64,000 nt of DNA from Bemisia tabaci (lineage: Eukaryota > Arthropoda > Insecta > Hemiptera > Aleyrodidae), in assembly GCF_918797505.1 (NCBI RefSeq), contig NC_092793.1, positions 90,346,411-90,410,410 of the forward strand, in the 5' to 3' direction. Within the stretch, counting starts at the first letter, position 1. Each line of letters starts with the position of its first letter. The notes beneath the pieces are model-generated. The model searched no databases and was not told the DNA's origin. It saw only the letters and a program-made list of their open reading frames with translations. Shown here piece by piece: positions 1 to 13,200 of this stretch. Position numbers and translations under genes: made by a program.

Positions 1-1633
1 TATTGCCTTACAAATAAACACGTGCACGCGTACATTCACAAACATTCAGTTACTCCATCATCAGCGGCCAAGAAAATTTAAATCATAGCGCTGTTAAGAA
101 GAATCCAATCTTTTACACGGAAGAAAATCGATTGCTGATTTGACAATTTAATCGTTAAAAAAATGCATTCTAAAATAGTGGAAAGCTACTTTAACCACGG
201 GGGTGGTTGAATTATCAATTTTTTTTGTAAAATTTACATTGAAACATGTCGGAAACTTTTTTTTAACCACAAAATTGTTAAATCAGCAATATATTTTTTT
301 TTTACAATATGATTTTCGGTGCAGGTTGCAGGCCTATTCCATGTCAACAATAAATGCTGAATTCAATGGCCTCCTTCAATTCGTAGGCGATTGCTCTTTT
401 GTGGCTCCGATGGCCCTGCCATTTTAATGTCGGCAGAGGGGGCTGAGCATGCTGTTGGAATTGGCGGTGGAGTCTGATGTATGAGAGAAATTTGAGTTTC
501 ACTTTCATTAACTGACTTTAAAAAATGTGAAAAAGAATTATTTATCCTCCTTTCCGCTGATTTCGATTCATTATCCCCGCTTTACAAAATGGAGACTAAA
601 CAAATAGACGGATAGTAAGGCAATTAATGGTCCAAAACCGCCAACAAACAATTTTAGGTAATTTTGGCAACACTGCAATGTAGTGTGAATTTTATTATCT
701 TCACTTAATTTGTCCAGAAATTACTCTGCAGACGGGTAAAAAAGGAGACATAAATCAAAAATCGCAAAAAAACCCCCGCAATCTTCGCTCATTTTTCAAA
801 GTTTGGCGCCCGCCAGCGCGCTTAATTTTGCCCGTAAGCAAAAAATGTATAGAAACCTTTTTATACGAAATTTAACAAGCTTCATTTCTAAAAATAACTT
901 ATTTTGTCGTCAGATAAATTTTTGGCGAGTTACAGGCCATAATCCGCAAAAAAACGCAATTTTTGCTCATTTTTCAAAGTTAGGCGCCCGCCAGCGCGCT
1001 TAATTTTGCCCTTAGGCAAAAAATGTAGGAAAACCTTTTTATAGGAAATTTAACAAGCTTTATTTCTAAATATAACTAATTTTGTCGTCAGATCAATTTT
1101 TGGCGAGTTACAGGCCATAATCCGCAAAAAATGCCGATTTTAGGGCATTTTTGGCAAATTTGGCAACTTTCCGGTCCGAATTTAATGGCGCATAGTTGCA
1201 ATTCGGATTCAGCGTCAAAAATTACATAGGAATCGATGAAAACATTGCTACCTGGGATTTTTGCAGGCTCTTTTCCTTGTTTGACAAACTGAGATGTACT
1301 TCCAGCGGATCTACAATTAGTTTGCAGTGCATACACATTGGAATTCAACTCTCTACAGGCAGAATTACTGTCAATTCATCATAATTACAGAACACTCCCT
1401 CAGGACGATTATAGAAGGCATCCTCAAAAAAGAATTGTGCTCCGTCTTCCCAACATATTTAGAAGTTTGATAAATATGGGAGAGACATATAACTAGCCGC
1501 TCAAAACTTTTAATTATGAATTTTTCTTTTGATGTTAGGTTTTTTGCGTAGAGATACTCCACACCAAGCACGAAAAATTTAACAGAAGATGAAAATAACT
1601 CTAAAACTTTTATTCACTGTGCAGAACAGTGAA
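1..1633. other. AT-rich noncoding flank
   Basis: I see no gene here. Short open frames on both strands lack protein-like composition and any recognisable motif. The only structure I can name is the two-copy tandem repeat at 773-1130. Confidence 0.6.
773..1130. repeat. Two-copy tandem repeat, period about 178 bases
   Basis: The block beginning GCTCATTTTTCAAAG at 787 returns at 965. Both copies contain GGCGCCCGCCAGCGCGC, then TTTTGTCGTCAGAT and GGCGAGTTACAGGCCATAAT. The copies differ by scattered substitutions, so the duplication is not recent. It could be a fragment of a longer satellite or the internal repeat of a mobile element. Confidence 0.85.
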
Positions 1634-2612
1634 AATGTCAGTCTGGTGAGGCGTAACTGGGGAGAGGGGGGAGTAGTCAATGTATCAAATTGTTATATAA
1701 ATGAACCAGCCCCTTTTGCGAGCTTCGTCTTATTTTATTTTAAGTCTTGACTGAGTACTGTTTGATGTAATATGCATTGAAACACCAGAAAACAATATTT
1801 TCCGATTTAATTTGAGGCTTGAAGCATGTACCTCAATATTCAGTCTGTCTCGTGACGCTTTTAGTTTTAGTTGGTGGCCATTTAGTTTACAGTGCTATAG
1901 TGGGGATTGGGGTGTGAATTAGTGATGGAGGATTAATAAGAGTCGATGGGGGTTTGGTACATTGATGTATATTCCGTTATAAATCATGATCTCGGTCGAA
2001 TTCATGATTTTTGGAGTGTCTCACTTACTCATTGTCAGTCTAGTGACGCTGTTTTCCTTCAAAACGTTTGGTAGAAAATGTGTTAGAATATTTTTCTCTT
2101 ACAGCTGCAGATGCACTCTCAACCTATCCTTAATGTTACGTTTTATTTTGTTACTGTAAATTTGCGGGAAAAATGTATTACCTCAAAATGTTAGTTTGGT
2201 GAAATCACCAGAAAGACTGTTTCTCAAATTCTAGGTATCTAGATAGGCACCTGCGTAATTTTGTACGTTACTTGTTATAAGAATTATATACGGAAGCTGT
2301 CTACATTTTTAGCATGATGTTTCTTGAACGTGATTTTTAACGCAATTCTCTTGACAAATAATAGTTTCAGAACAGCATGCATCTTATTTCATGACACATG
2401 GAGGGAAATAATGCAAATCGTTCTTGCGATTAAGTAACAAATTTGGCTTATTGGCTTTTCAATTTTTGTTTCATCGAACAGCGTTTCAATTTTATATTTT
2501 GTTCTTTAAAGTAGCTACAGCCTACTGCTTTCAATCAGTACATAGGAGGATCACAACTCAGCTGAACTAATGATTTTGACGCCAAAACAGTGGACATCAC
2601 CAGACTGACATT
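1634..2612. mobile_element. Possible MITE with repeated TGTCAGTCTGGTGA motif
   Basis: AATGTCAGTCTGGTGA at 1634-1649 is matched by its reverse complement at 2597-2612. Degenerate direct copies of the same motif lie near 1837, 2034 and 2190. There is no coding capacity. I could not define a target duplication, so the ends are approximate. Confidence 0.5.
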
Positions 2613-5600
2613 AATGGTGATTTTTCTGACTTCCAAGTCTTATTTCTATTCATAATCATGGACATATTGCGATGCACAACATGGATTCCTATAATAGAAA
2701 GCTCAAAGATAATAGAAAAGTAGTCTTTAGCTTGATACGGCCTAATCTCTTTTGAATTTTTTTCTAGTACTGTTTTCTCCCATTACCTGAGATCCATTCA
2801 TGAACACAATGAGTCAGCTAGATTACATCATTTAACCGTACTGTAAATAGAATGACCCATTCTCATTTGACATTGCACTTAAATGAGGGTAAGAAAAGCG
2901 AGGAAAAAAACTAATGGCATCAATCCCCCCCCCCCCCCCATTTTTGATCCCACGCGCTGCTTGAGCATGTTGATTAGGTAATTTCTTCACATTTCATCAT
3001 ACTTATTAGGTATTGGGCCTTGAATACTTGCTCCACGCATTCCCCAACTTTGCCTCAAATCAAATTCATTCAGAATACCTATGGACATGCTGAACTCTGA
3101 GGCTATTTTTGTTAGAATACAGATTGTGACAGAATGATTGGCAAGATATGACAAATCTTAAATTTTTAATAAATTAAGTTCTTCTGTTTGTTGTGGAATA
3201 AAGATCCTTCAATTGCAAATGTAAAATAAAAAATGAGGAAAATCACAAAACCTGTTCACAATTTTCATATTCTATATACTCCTTTAAAATTGATTTAACA
3301 AACAGTAGGGCAAAATTAAAAGTGCTTTCTTCAAATGCATTATAAAGACTGTATCAACTTGAGCAGCACTGAATTCTAGAGTTGTGAATTGCTAGTCTCA
3401 GAGTGAAAAAACAGCTACAAAGGTCGACCAGAAAGTAAGTTTACCTACCCAATATCTCCTACAGTAATTGCAAGACTGCTGGAGATAATCGATAAAAATA
3501 ATCATGAAGCTAGTGCTCTAAACTTCACAACGGGCTGTATAACTTAAATTCGATCCTGCAAAACACTGGACAAACAAGTGGGTTTTTCGGGGCCTATCTC
3601 CTCTTGGTGCTGGTCCAAAAGTTCACACTGTAAGCACAGAAAGCTACAACATCTATAGCTCATCGCCAGTAAATGACTAAATAATAGATTAACTTCATGT
3701 AAAATATAGCAGAGCACCAGTCATATGTAGTTAAAAAATTTCAGGATTGATGATGTTGACTGCGATAAATCTAAAATATCACAGTGCATCATCAATATGT
3801 GAGCTCTAAAAGCTTACAAGGATTTTAAGTGAACTAAAGCAGAACACATTTGATATGAAATAATTTGCAAGGGAGATCATGTTTACTTTAATACCGGATG
3901 GATCTAAACCGCAATTAAGTGAGGAAGAAATTAGCAGTTACAGTTCGGGTGACATCCTGTGAAATTTTGGACTTTACTGTAAATGGGAAGTCATGGTCAA
4001 AATTTTGGATTAAGTTTTTTTATGTACAATACTTCCTTTCCGCTTAGAACTTTTTACTCATGTGCATTGTGCTGGTTTATGTCCTTGAACCCAAGAGAAT
4101 ACGGCTAAAAACCGTGATCAAACAAAAATCTTGACGAAAAGCAAAACTTCTACACATATTGTTCGGCTGGGGTCTGTTCCATTCCATTTTTTTTCTGTTC
4201 TATTCATAAATAGTAGGAATTAGGTAAAAGTCCTCGAAAAACTCTTAAAAACCTCCGACTGCCCATGAGAGTCAGCAAAAAACCTAGTAAAGCCCTGCAA
4301 GACCACAATCACAAGTGCCTGAAAAATTGTAAAAATTTTGCAAGACTGCAGTTGCAGAAAAATTTTGCAGAAAACTGCAAGCGCTCTCGAGAAACCATGA
4401 TCAGATATGAGCACCTGCAAAATTATGGAAGTTTGCTGGAATTCACAAGCAACCCTTGAAGTCTATAGTACTTGCAAAAACCTGCCAAATTATGAAAAAC
4501 TACATATAAAAGGTTCAGAATTTCCGAACTGAAACTATCTAATCGAATTCAAACCAGCTGCCCGGTTTGAGCCTTCAGAAGGTTCTCACAATCCTAAGAT
4601 AAAAACTTCTTGTCTAAAGTTCTTCATGAAGAAATTTAAAGTCCTTTCACTCAATAAACAGCTGAATAGACAGAGACTGAAATTAGTGGTTTCATGATTA
4701 TTTTTAAGGACTGTTTCTAATTGTTGTAGTTTAGGAGGTATGCGGTTGGTAAACTTTCGTTCTGGACGATCTTTGTATTTTCACTTGTCATGGGCATTGA
4801 CGCAAAAAAGTCCAAAAAGCATTCAGTCTCACGCGTGAAAAATTTATTAATCAATATTTTATTTCTGTCTGCAAAGAAGAAACCTGCACAAAACATACAT
4901 TTGCTCTCTCTACGGCTGCTAGGACTGGAAAAAGCAGGTTTTCTTGCCATTTTATTTGATTTTTCCTCTTCTGATACCACACCACAAGACACAGCTGTAT
5001 GTTAAAACAGAATAAAAATTAACATAGATAGGAAGGGGAGAAAAGGAACCATGAGTGATCAACCAGCCTCTAGTTTTTGGTGCCTTAAGATGTATTGATA
5101 AAATGGGGCTGAGGATAGGGGCAAGGATAGGGGGGAGTTGAAAACTTACAGACAGCAAAACATACACACACTTTTGAGAATTTGGTTGGTCAAAAAACAT
5201 GATGAAATCTACCTAAAAAAATATTATACTGCTGGAAAGCCGAAAGTCCGAATTTCTTAGAGTTGTACTCAGAAGTAAGAGAATTCGAATGGATTTCTCT
5301 GGGTTTCTAAAACAATGTTTAAGTATTAAAAACAGTGTGTTGCATTCCGTTTCTTTTTTTCAAAGTTTGGAGAAATTGGTCGAAGTGTCCAATGAATGTT
5401 AAAAGAGGACGAGCCTATTACAGACATTAACTCATTCTACAAGGTTTTCTGACAGTGTATCATGGTAGCATTTTCTCTCTCTTCAATGTTGACCTGGCAG
5501 GACGAACCTTGAGGGAAACTGGAACTTGCTACCCACTAACAATTCAAACACTTTCCCTGGCTGCTAAGAAATAAGAGTTGATACAGCCAGTGTAGAGAAA

Positions 5601-8262
5601 ACTTCAGAAAAGTTTACATGTTCATGAATTTTAACTTAGTCACACCACCCAACAGATTCAGCAACGTGAACTTGCAACAGAGTTACAAAATCTGGCAATC
5701 GTATTATCCTATTAATTGGATGCCAGGGTAATCAATTTTTTATCTTTACTACACGAGGAACCTGGTAGATAATATTAATTTTTCATGTTCTGATTCTGTG
5801 TTCTCTTGAAACACACGCCAAACTAACATGAGGCTCAGAACAAGCTAGCTGGATCAAAACTTAGCCAACCAATTTTAGAGAGCAAAAAACCGCAAATGCA
5901 AGCTGGGTCTAAATATTGGCGGATATTCCAAAAAACCATCTGGCAATTGAGGGATATCTAATAAATATTTTTCCATGGCGAGAATGATATTGATTTCATG
6001 GTAAAAAGTTTCCTCACGGCCAGAATTGAAAAAGGATTGCAGTGCAAAAAAACAACTCGAAGTAAGTGAAGACAAAGGACAGTGTGACATTTGGACTGAG
6101 TTTAGCAGAAAGGAACCAACCCACATTTTGGAAAAAATTGAGTTATGAGTGGTTTTGAACTCAACCACTGCTCTACTATCTATCGCCAAAAATTTTAAGT
6201 TTTTGTTGGAGCAAATTTTGCAGAAATTGAACTTGAAGTTTAACTTTTACAATCAGTCTTATGCAGGAGCTAAACTTTAAGCCTCTTTTTCTCGGTTCTA
6301 TCCCCATGTGGCTTGGTTCCTTTCTGTTTAACTCCGTCCATTTTATCTTTCAACAAAAATGTGACACTTAGTTTTTTAGTGCATGACTGAATTTTAATTT
6401 CCTCCAAAAAATCGCCTTTTTATTTCCAAACATTTATCTTTAACAGGAAAGATTCCGGAGCTCAAGGGGGGGAAAAAAAGCAAAAGATATGTTAGAGAAC
6501 AAAATGAATGAATTTCCACTGATTATCTATTTCTAGGCCGTATGTTTGCAAGCTGAACTGCAGCAACAGAAATTGTGAGGTGACAAGGCAGGTCAACTTT
6601 AACCATTTATTCTAAAGAGGCATACAAATAAAAATAAATTGCATCATTTCAGCAACAATAAAAAGTACAAACTCCATAATCTTTGGTTTTGTCTCTGACA
6701 GCAACCTTTTCTTTGTAATACTGAAGGGACGTTTTGTAATGGATTTGGACAGCTCGAAAATAATGAAAACGAAAGCCCCTTCAATATTTCTCAAAATTCA
6801 ATGACATGTACGTATGACTATAATACATTGTAAAATATACAAGTTAAGGCAAAGTCTATATGATACAGCACTATACAAAAAGTGTACGTACAAATTAAAA
6901 ATGGTTAAACTGGCGTACCTTTTGGTTTAGCCGACAAACGCAAGACACTGTCACTTGTCAGACGCAGGAGGGCACTCACCAAAACGACTATAATCTATTC
7001 TATACTGACCTGCAAGAGTAAAAAATGATGAAAATCAGGAAATTTTCGATACAAATATGAAAAGAAAACCATCAAACAAATTGAAGGAACAGACAGATAT
7101 TGATGCCAATGAGTTCCACACCAAGTTAAAAGAAGGTTTTTCCTGCATACAAAAAAGTTGTAAAACGTCAATTCGACCGAACTTAGCAAAAACGCACCAA
7201 GTTGCAACAAGTTTGAGATTAAGAGAAAAGTTGAAAGTCTTATCCCTCCATAGGATACAATGTTTAGGAGAAAGGTTAATGAAATTTTTACGTTTAAAGT
7301 ATTTTTTTCTGACTTTGAACTTTTAAGCGGAGAAAATTTACGACTCGTTCAATTCAATTTTAACTATTTCCTCCCAACTAATTTTTTCCCAAAGTGCGAC
7401 TTGAGGCGCTTTTGTTAAACTCGGTTTAATTATTTATTTGTCTGAAGAATCAAGATTATAAGTAGATAACATTATTGAGATCACTTTCCAGTAAAAGAAC
7501 ATTGACTAATACAAAAAAAAAATGATGCTCACAAGTTTAAATACCACTAGTCGTCGAGGGCGCATCTCGAACGACTAGCCAGAGGGCTAAGCCCCCTGGA
7601 CCACCTCGCTTCGAACCACATTCCTATCACCACCACATTGATTACATTCGAACAAGTTCCAGAAATAAATGCCACCCGTCGTCTTGTAACACTCTTCTAA
7701 AAGTCAAAGAATATTCTAGAAAGCTCCCGAAAGAACACGGCGAGGGCTGTTGAGACTTGGCAACAAGCTGACTCAGCTGATCCTCCAAGCCCCATTTGTA
7801 TGTGGTCATTATTCAATAACCTGTTATCCTGTCCACCTTTCCGCAAATGGTATGAAAAACTACTAATAAAATTATTACAGTTTTATATGTTTTACAGTTA
7901 AATCATTGTATGATTTAAGTATTGTTGAACATAGTTCAACGAGGGCATCAATTTAACTGCGCATAGCCTGGAGAAAATTTGATTGAGTTCGAAAAAATTC
8001 GAGAAAAGCTAATGTCAGACATAGCACCTAACAAAAGTCCGAGGAAATTCTATAAAGTTCGGGAGAGGATGAATGAGAGTCATCGTTTTACTAACGGTCT
8101 CCTGAATGAGGAAAATTCGAGAGAGTTCTGGAAAGTTCCAGAAACAGATACTACTTGTCGCCATGTGACGCCCTCTTTATGTCTAGGAAAATTCTAGAAA
8201 GTTTTGGGATTACGAAAGGGGAGCCTCCCCGGTACCGGCTGCAATGCTTGCAGAAACTGGAT
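2613..8262. other. Noncoding stretch downstream of the ZCCHC14-like gene
   Basis: AT-rich sequence with poly(C) near 2926 and no supported gene. Frames such as 5875-6189 (minus) and 7057-7326 (plus) have no recognisable domain. It lies beyond the stop of the minus-strand gene at 10157, so part may be 3' untranslated sequence, but I cannot place a polyadenylation site. A tRNA-like patch at 7548-7620 is discussed under rejected items. Confidence 0.55.
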
Positions 8263-9698
8263 CACAGTACGTTTTAAACACTTTTAGTGCGGTCAACATA
8301 CCACCTCCGATTTTTTTGCGGAAATGTCAACTAGAAGGCCTATTGATTGAGGAACAACAAACCGCGAAATCGGTAGTTCGGCCGTTTTTGAGAAAATGCG
8401 ATTTTTCGCTTTTGTGGCGGGAATTCCGAGTCAAGGCGCTGAAAAAGTCAAGTTAGGCTGTTTTTGTGGCTTGCAAATGCATACCCTATACATTTTTAGT
8501 CAATCAAGTTTCAGTAGATAGCTATTCGTGCATATTGCCCAAAATTCATATCCTTAAATCCACGACTTTCGGGTTATTTGGGGGTTAGTCAAGGAGAAAT
8601 CCGAAAAAAAGAGGGTTAACCTGGAAGAAATTGCTTCACAAACTTTTCCTAAGTAAACGTCGTCAGTAGGTCCTCTGAAACAACATACCAAAAGTTTACA
8701 ACGGTTCGATTCCGGAACGACCCCCCCCCCCCCCCAAATGTGCCTAAATTTCAAAGTGGCGGTCATAATAAGGCCTCTCGGATTTCGATGTTTTTAAAAT
8801 ACGCATACAGTGTCATATGAGGTGTCAATACATATGTAATTTTGGTCGTAGATTTCAGATATGAAGTCAAAAAAGTCCCCCGATCAAAGGGGGTACCCCA
8901 CACCCAAGATGGCAGCCAATTTTGAAAGACAAGAGGGTGAATTTTTCAACTGTCCTGGTGATAAGGCAAGTGAGGTATCATTTCTTATGTAATTTTGGTC
9001 GTATATTTTGTTTATGAAAAGTTTGTTTAACAATTTATTCCGGATTAACCCTTTTTTTTCGGATTTCTCCTTGACTAGACCCCAAAATACCCGAAAATCG
9101 TGGATTTAAGGATATGTATTTTGGGCAATATGCACGATTAGCTATCAAGGTGTCTACTAAAACAGTCTGGCCAAAATTAAGTACTTTTACATTACTTTTT
9201 CAGGACATTCCCAAGAAATTCAGTACCTCCTCAACAGAAAAATTCAGTACTTTTTCAGTACCTTCATTTGACGAAATTCGAAAAATTTCAAAAATTTAAA
9301 TTTTTTGCTCAAATTGCGACAATAAAGACAACAATTCCGGACCTCCTTCCGGAAGTTCCGTACTTTTTCAGTGCTTCCGGACCGCCTTTCAAAAATCAGT
9401 ACTATTTCCAGACTTTCCGGACTTGTAGACACTCTGGCTATCTACTGACACTTGATTGACTAAAAATGTATAGGATATGCATTTACAAGCCACAAAAACA
9501 GCCTAACTTGACTTTTGCAGCGCCTTGACCCGGAACTCCCGCCAAAAAAGCGAAAAATCGCATTTCCCCAAACACGACTGAACTACCGATTTCGCGGTTT
9601 GTTGTTCCTCAATCAGTAGGCCGGCTAGTTGACATTTCCGCAAAAAATCGCGGGTGGTATGTTGAGCGGGTGGTATGTTGGTGGTAAAACGTACTGTG
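8263..9698. mobile_element. Fold-back element W
   Basis: CACAGTACGTTTTA at the left end is repeated inverted at the right end (9685-9698). The arms stay complementary inward for about 400 bases: the stretch containing GGAACAACAAACCGCG near 8350 has its inverse near 9600, and the stretch with AAGGAGAAATCCG near 8600 has its inverse near 9060. The right arm is split by a separate insertion at 9146-9436. Short open frames in both arms are mirror images and not genes. Confidence 0.8.
9146..9436. mobile_element. 291-base TIR element inserted in fold-back W
   Basis: The ends are CAAGGTGTCTAC and, inverted, CAGAGTGTCTAC. GCTAT flanks both sides (9141-9145 and 9437-9441) as a five-base target duplication. 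Removing the insert restores the complement of the opposite arm of W, which confirms the boundaries. Confidence 0.75.
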
Positions 9699-9714
9699 TG
9701 GAGAGAGGGGTGAA

Positions 9715-9915
9715 AAGGAACCACTGGCCGCGGCTGCGTGGTGTTCTAGAAGCCGATGAGCGCGGCGCGATACGAGGTGCGGGTGGTGGGGCTGCCCTGG
9801 AGCCGGCCAGCGTAGGACGGGCGTCGCGGCGCCGGGAGGAGGAGGGAGGCTACCGCTGCGGTGAGCGGTCGGTAGGCCTGCGCGGCGCGTCGCGCGGGGG
9901 AAGGAGTTCCTGCCA
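9715..9915. other. CpG-rich island of unknown role
   Basis: About 200 bases are strikingly rich in CGCGGCG-type words in an otherwise AT-rich region, immediately beside fold-back W and 250 bases beyond the stop of the ZCCHC14-like gene. Open frames cross it on both strands (9629-10009 plus, 9746-9994 minus), but this is expected from GC-rich sequence. It could be a promoter-like island or a fragment of a GC-rich element. Confidence 0.5.
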
Positions 9916-10156
9916 TGAATTTACTGCAAAATTTGTTTGCGCTAAGAGCTGTAATATAATGAAAATCTTTGAAGAGGTTCCAATCCGGTGTCATTGGACT
10001 TTCATGTAATGCACTCAGAGAGTGTCAAAGACCCACAGAAGGAGAGCATAAAATTAGAGGCTCTCTGTCATTACCTGACCTGGCCTGTTGATTGTTATTG
10101 TCTACATCCTGAAGCACTCCTAATGATTGGTTCGGAAAGGAAAATCAAAGTTTGAG

Positions 10157-10206
10157 TCAAAAACTATCAGGGGGCACAGAGTACTTGTTAAGACTACGGT
10201 TCAAGG
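10157..10206 (-). CDS. ZCCHC14: ZCCHC14-like exon 8, 50-base terminal coding exon
   Basis: After the acceptor ACCTTTAG, the sequence completes an alanine codon and encodes LNRSLNKYSVPPDSF, then TGA at 10157-10159. The vertebrate family ends just after the zinc knuckle with a short RLKY-x-PP-x-DS type tail, and this peptide has the same spacing and chemistry. Phase 1 entry matches exon 7. The polypyrimidine tract is weak, so the call rests mainly on the tail match. Confidence 0.75.
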
Positions 10207-13200
10207 CTAAAGGTTTCCAATGATTGTATACCTGAGATAGATAATTATAATTTAATTTTATATGTTTCTGCAAGAGAGATTTTAGACCTTTCTAAACACT
10301 CATTCCAGTAGTGTGTAACACGCCCAGGGAGAAGAGGGTCTCCATCACAGAAACATACCTTGTAGCCTTGTACCTTGTACCACCCTGTACGTGGCCAATG
10401 TTTGTAGCAGATATGATAGCATGAATTAAAGAGAGAACGAGTCGACGATAAAAAATTAAATAATCTTATACACTTCAATAATACCATTTAAAGCTTCATA
10501 TGAAATGAGGGGCAAAAAGTATGAGTGTTGGAAAAAAGTATTATAGGCTAGCCTTATAGTTCTAAAATTTTTATTTTTGAAGCTAATTACTCATAGATGC
10601 ACAAAAATTATGAAAATACTTGGGTTCCGAATAAACTACCTGGTTCGTCTGACGAAATGTATAAAACTCAGCGCACAAATACTTTGGAGTATTTATGTAT
10701 GTCTCCAAAATGCTGAGCAAGTTGTTTTTTCAGGGGATAAAGGATGCAGAGACATTCAAAGAACATCTGGATTAGCTCCGTATGATTCATCCATTACAAT
10801 ATTTTATGTTAAGACAAAGCATGATGTGACTTTTGTCTATTCTCTTCTTTCCCCAGTTCTAACACTGCATTAAAAGCTATTGCTTGTAAACTCCAGGCTG
10901 ATTTTTTTCCCCACACCAGTTTAAGTAAGAGATTTTTCAAATGTTTACCAGGGTTTGCTCATTATAATCGTTGTTCTTTTTTTGATAAAAAATAACGATT
11001 CTGATGACTGAATATCACCATGGCATGGTACATGTTCACTATTCAAGGCCTCCTCCGCGCGAGGAAGTTTGACTTATCATAAGCTTTCACTTGACCTCTG
11101 TCTGGTTGACCAACTCTGGTATCCAAAAAGGGGCGAAAAAACACCCCTTTTTGGCGAGGCTCTTAAATTTCATGTATGATTTTTTTTTCTTTTTCTTTTT
11201 TAATTTTTACTGGGAGCCAAAATCCGAGACCAAAAAGTTTTTAGAACACCCATTGCACATGGCATGGTTTCCTAAAATATCATTCACTAAAATAAATTTA
11301 TTGACTGTTTTGGTGGTGCCTAACTGTCAACCAGTTCTTTCACATAACATAATTTTCAGTAGAAATATGGGCCCTACTTGTTCATCAGAAAAGTGCAGCT
11401 TACCTTGCTTAGCAACATCTTCTATTGTTGGATCAGGGCACTCTGGACCATTATGACTTTGACTACCACAGTTGTAACAGGATACCTTTGGTGGCACCAT
11501 AGAGGGGAACGCTAGTGGCCCCGGAATGAAGGTTGGGGGCGGATAGTGTTGGTAGAGCATCTCACTGTTGGGCTGAAATGTATATGCTTGTCGTAACATT
11601 TGATCAGGGGTCAATGTTGGATAGGAACGGAAGACCTGCATGTATCCGTTTGGGTTGGGAGCACTGAATGGAAACTGTGACTCACTCGGGAACATTTTGC
11701 GAGATTCGTCAGGTGCAACCCCACCATTCACAGGTAATACATTATCACTACGCTTCCTGTAATGAGAAGCAAAAATGTCTTAAAAACTTGCGTACATGAA
11801 GATAAAGAGATGAAATAATGTTACTTGCACAGCATTGATGGCGTCTAAGGAAAGCACTTTGATCCTTGCTGCTTTTGCTACCATGACCATGCAGATCATC
11901 TTAATCAAGTTTATTCAATCTTTCTTACTTGCTAAATCAGGATAAAATGAGAAGAAAATAATCAACACCGAAAATAGGGATATTGGAGGTGGGATAGGAG
12001 AGGATAGAACTATTACATAAAAGACTTTGAGAGAAAGGGGAGGCAAGGGTGCAGAATATTCAAAGAGAATGGTTGCTTGCTGCATTTCCTCAAGATCACT
12101 CTTTCAAATTTTCTTAAATTTTGAGCTAGAATGTCATATTTTTCTCAATGTCACCGCTGAAATTCCCAAGTTTTAAGAAAAATTATATCCCTTTCTGTAA
12201 ATTTCCTCTAATCACTCACCATGCCTGATATTTGATGCAATCCTCTAAACCTGAAGTCAGACGTTTTCTCCACCCCAGAGGAGACTGAGCCTACGCCTAA
12301 ATTACGAAGAGAATAAGGGTCAATAAATTGTTATGTGACGAAATAAGCAAGAAAAATTTGAGCTTCTTTCTGGAAAAAAACAAATTGAGAAATTTAGGAT
12401 AAATTTCTTCCTATTTGTGCTTTATTGAAAGAACTTTCATGAAAGTTCACCTACTGTTACATTTTAGCAATAAAACTACAAAAATAAATATCTCAGAAGC
12501 AGTGTTTCAAGATAAAGGCCCCCTCTTTATTCTTTTAAGAAAATATGCAGTTTAAGATTATTGATGTTTCGATAAGCACTGACTGGAATAAACATACCTA
12601 AGATTTGGATTAATAGACCGCGTCCTGGGTAACGGTTGCATTGGACCTGACCGCCCTGTCCCCCTGGTGATTCCTCGGCCTCTTGCTGGAATACTGCTGA
12701 TTGGAACGGGAGACGGATTGATAGGCCTCCTTTCTTCCCCTCCATTGTTTATGTCAACAGCACCTTTTCTATTATTGTCCTCTATACTACTCCCACTCCA
12801 TGACTCTGTGCTTGTAGTGTCTTTCCCAACTACAGAACCTGCAACTGCAATAAAGAAAGCAAGTTACTGATATTTTAAGGTTAAGACCGATCCTTCCTGG
12901 GCTAATCACTTATCAGGTGGAGAGGACAATGAAAGAAATTGGGGGTTGATCCATTGAGATGTTACAATATGGCTTTGGATGCCAATTTCTACGGAGCAAT
13001 TCGACATTTCCGACTAAAACATTGTTCTAATCATCTATAACTATGTGATGTTACTAGTCTTCACTGGTGTGTATATGCTGAAGATCAACACACAGCAATC
13101 TTCAGTTTCACACTTTATACCCGCTTATCAGCGCAATTTTTAAAATTGCAGGTATGCCTTTCAACGGGTGCAGGATGAAGAACATTCATTCCCACAATTT

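Noticed and set aside
5875..6189. 104-codon minus-strand open frame as a further exon of the ZCCHC14-like gene
   Set aside because: No SAM, zinc-knuckle or tail-like sequence, and the gene already ends with a matching tail and stop at 10157.
7548..7620. tRNA- or SINE-like patch with a GTTCGAGATGC word on the minus strand
   Set aside because: The B-box match is weak, no convincing A box is correctly spaced, and there is no tail or flanking duplication.
9629..10009. 126-codon plus-strand open frame
   Set aside because: It starts in the arm of fold-back W and crosses the CpG-rich patch; no domain or conserved composition is visible.
12229..12295. Exon-like minus-strand segment encoding VGSVSSGVEKTSDFRFRG with GTGAGT donor
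   Set aside because: Exon 6 ends in phase 2 and exon 7 starts in the matching phase. Every acceptor I tried for this segment gives a stop in the required frame. An alternative transcript is possible but unsupported.
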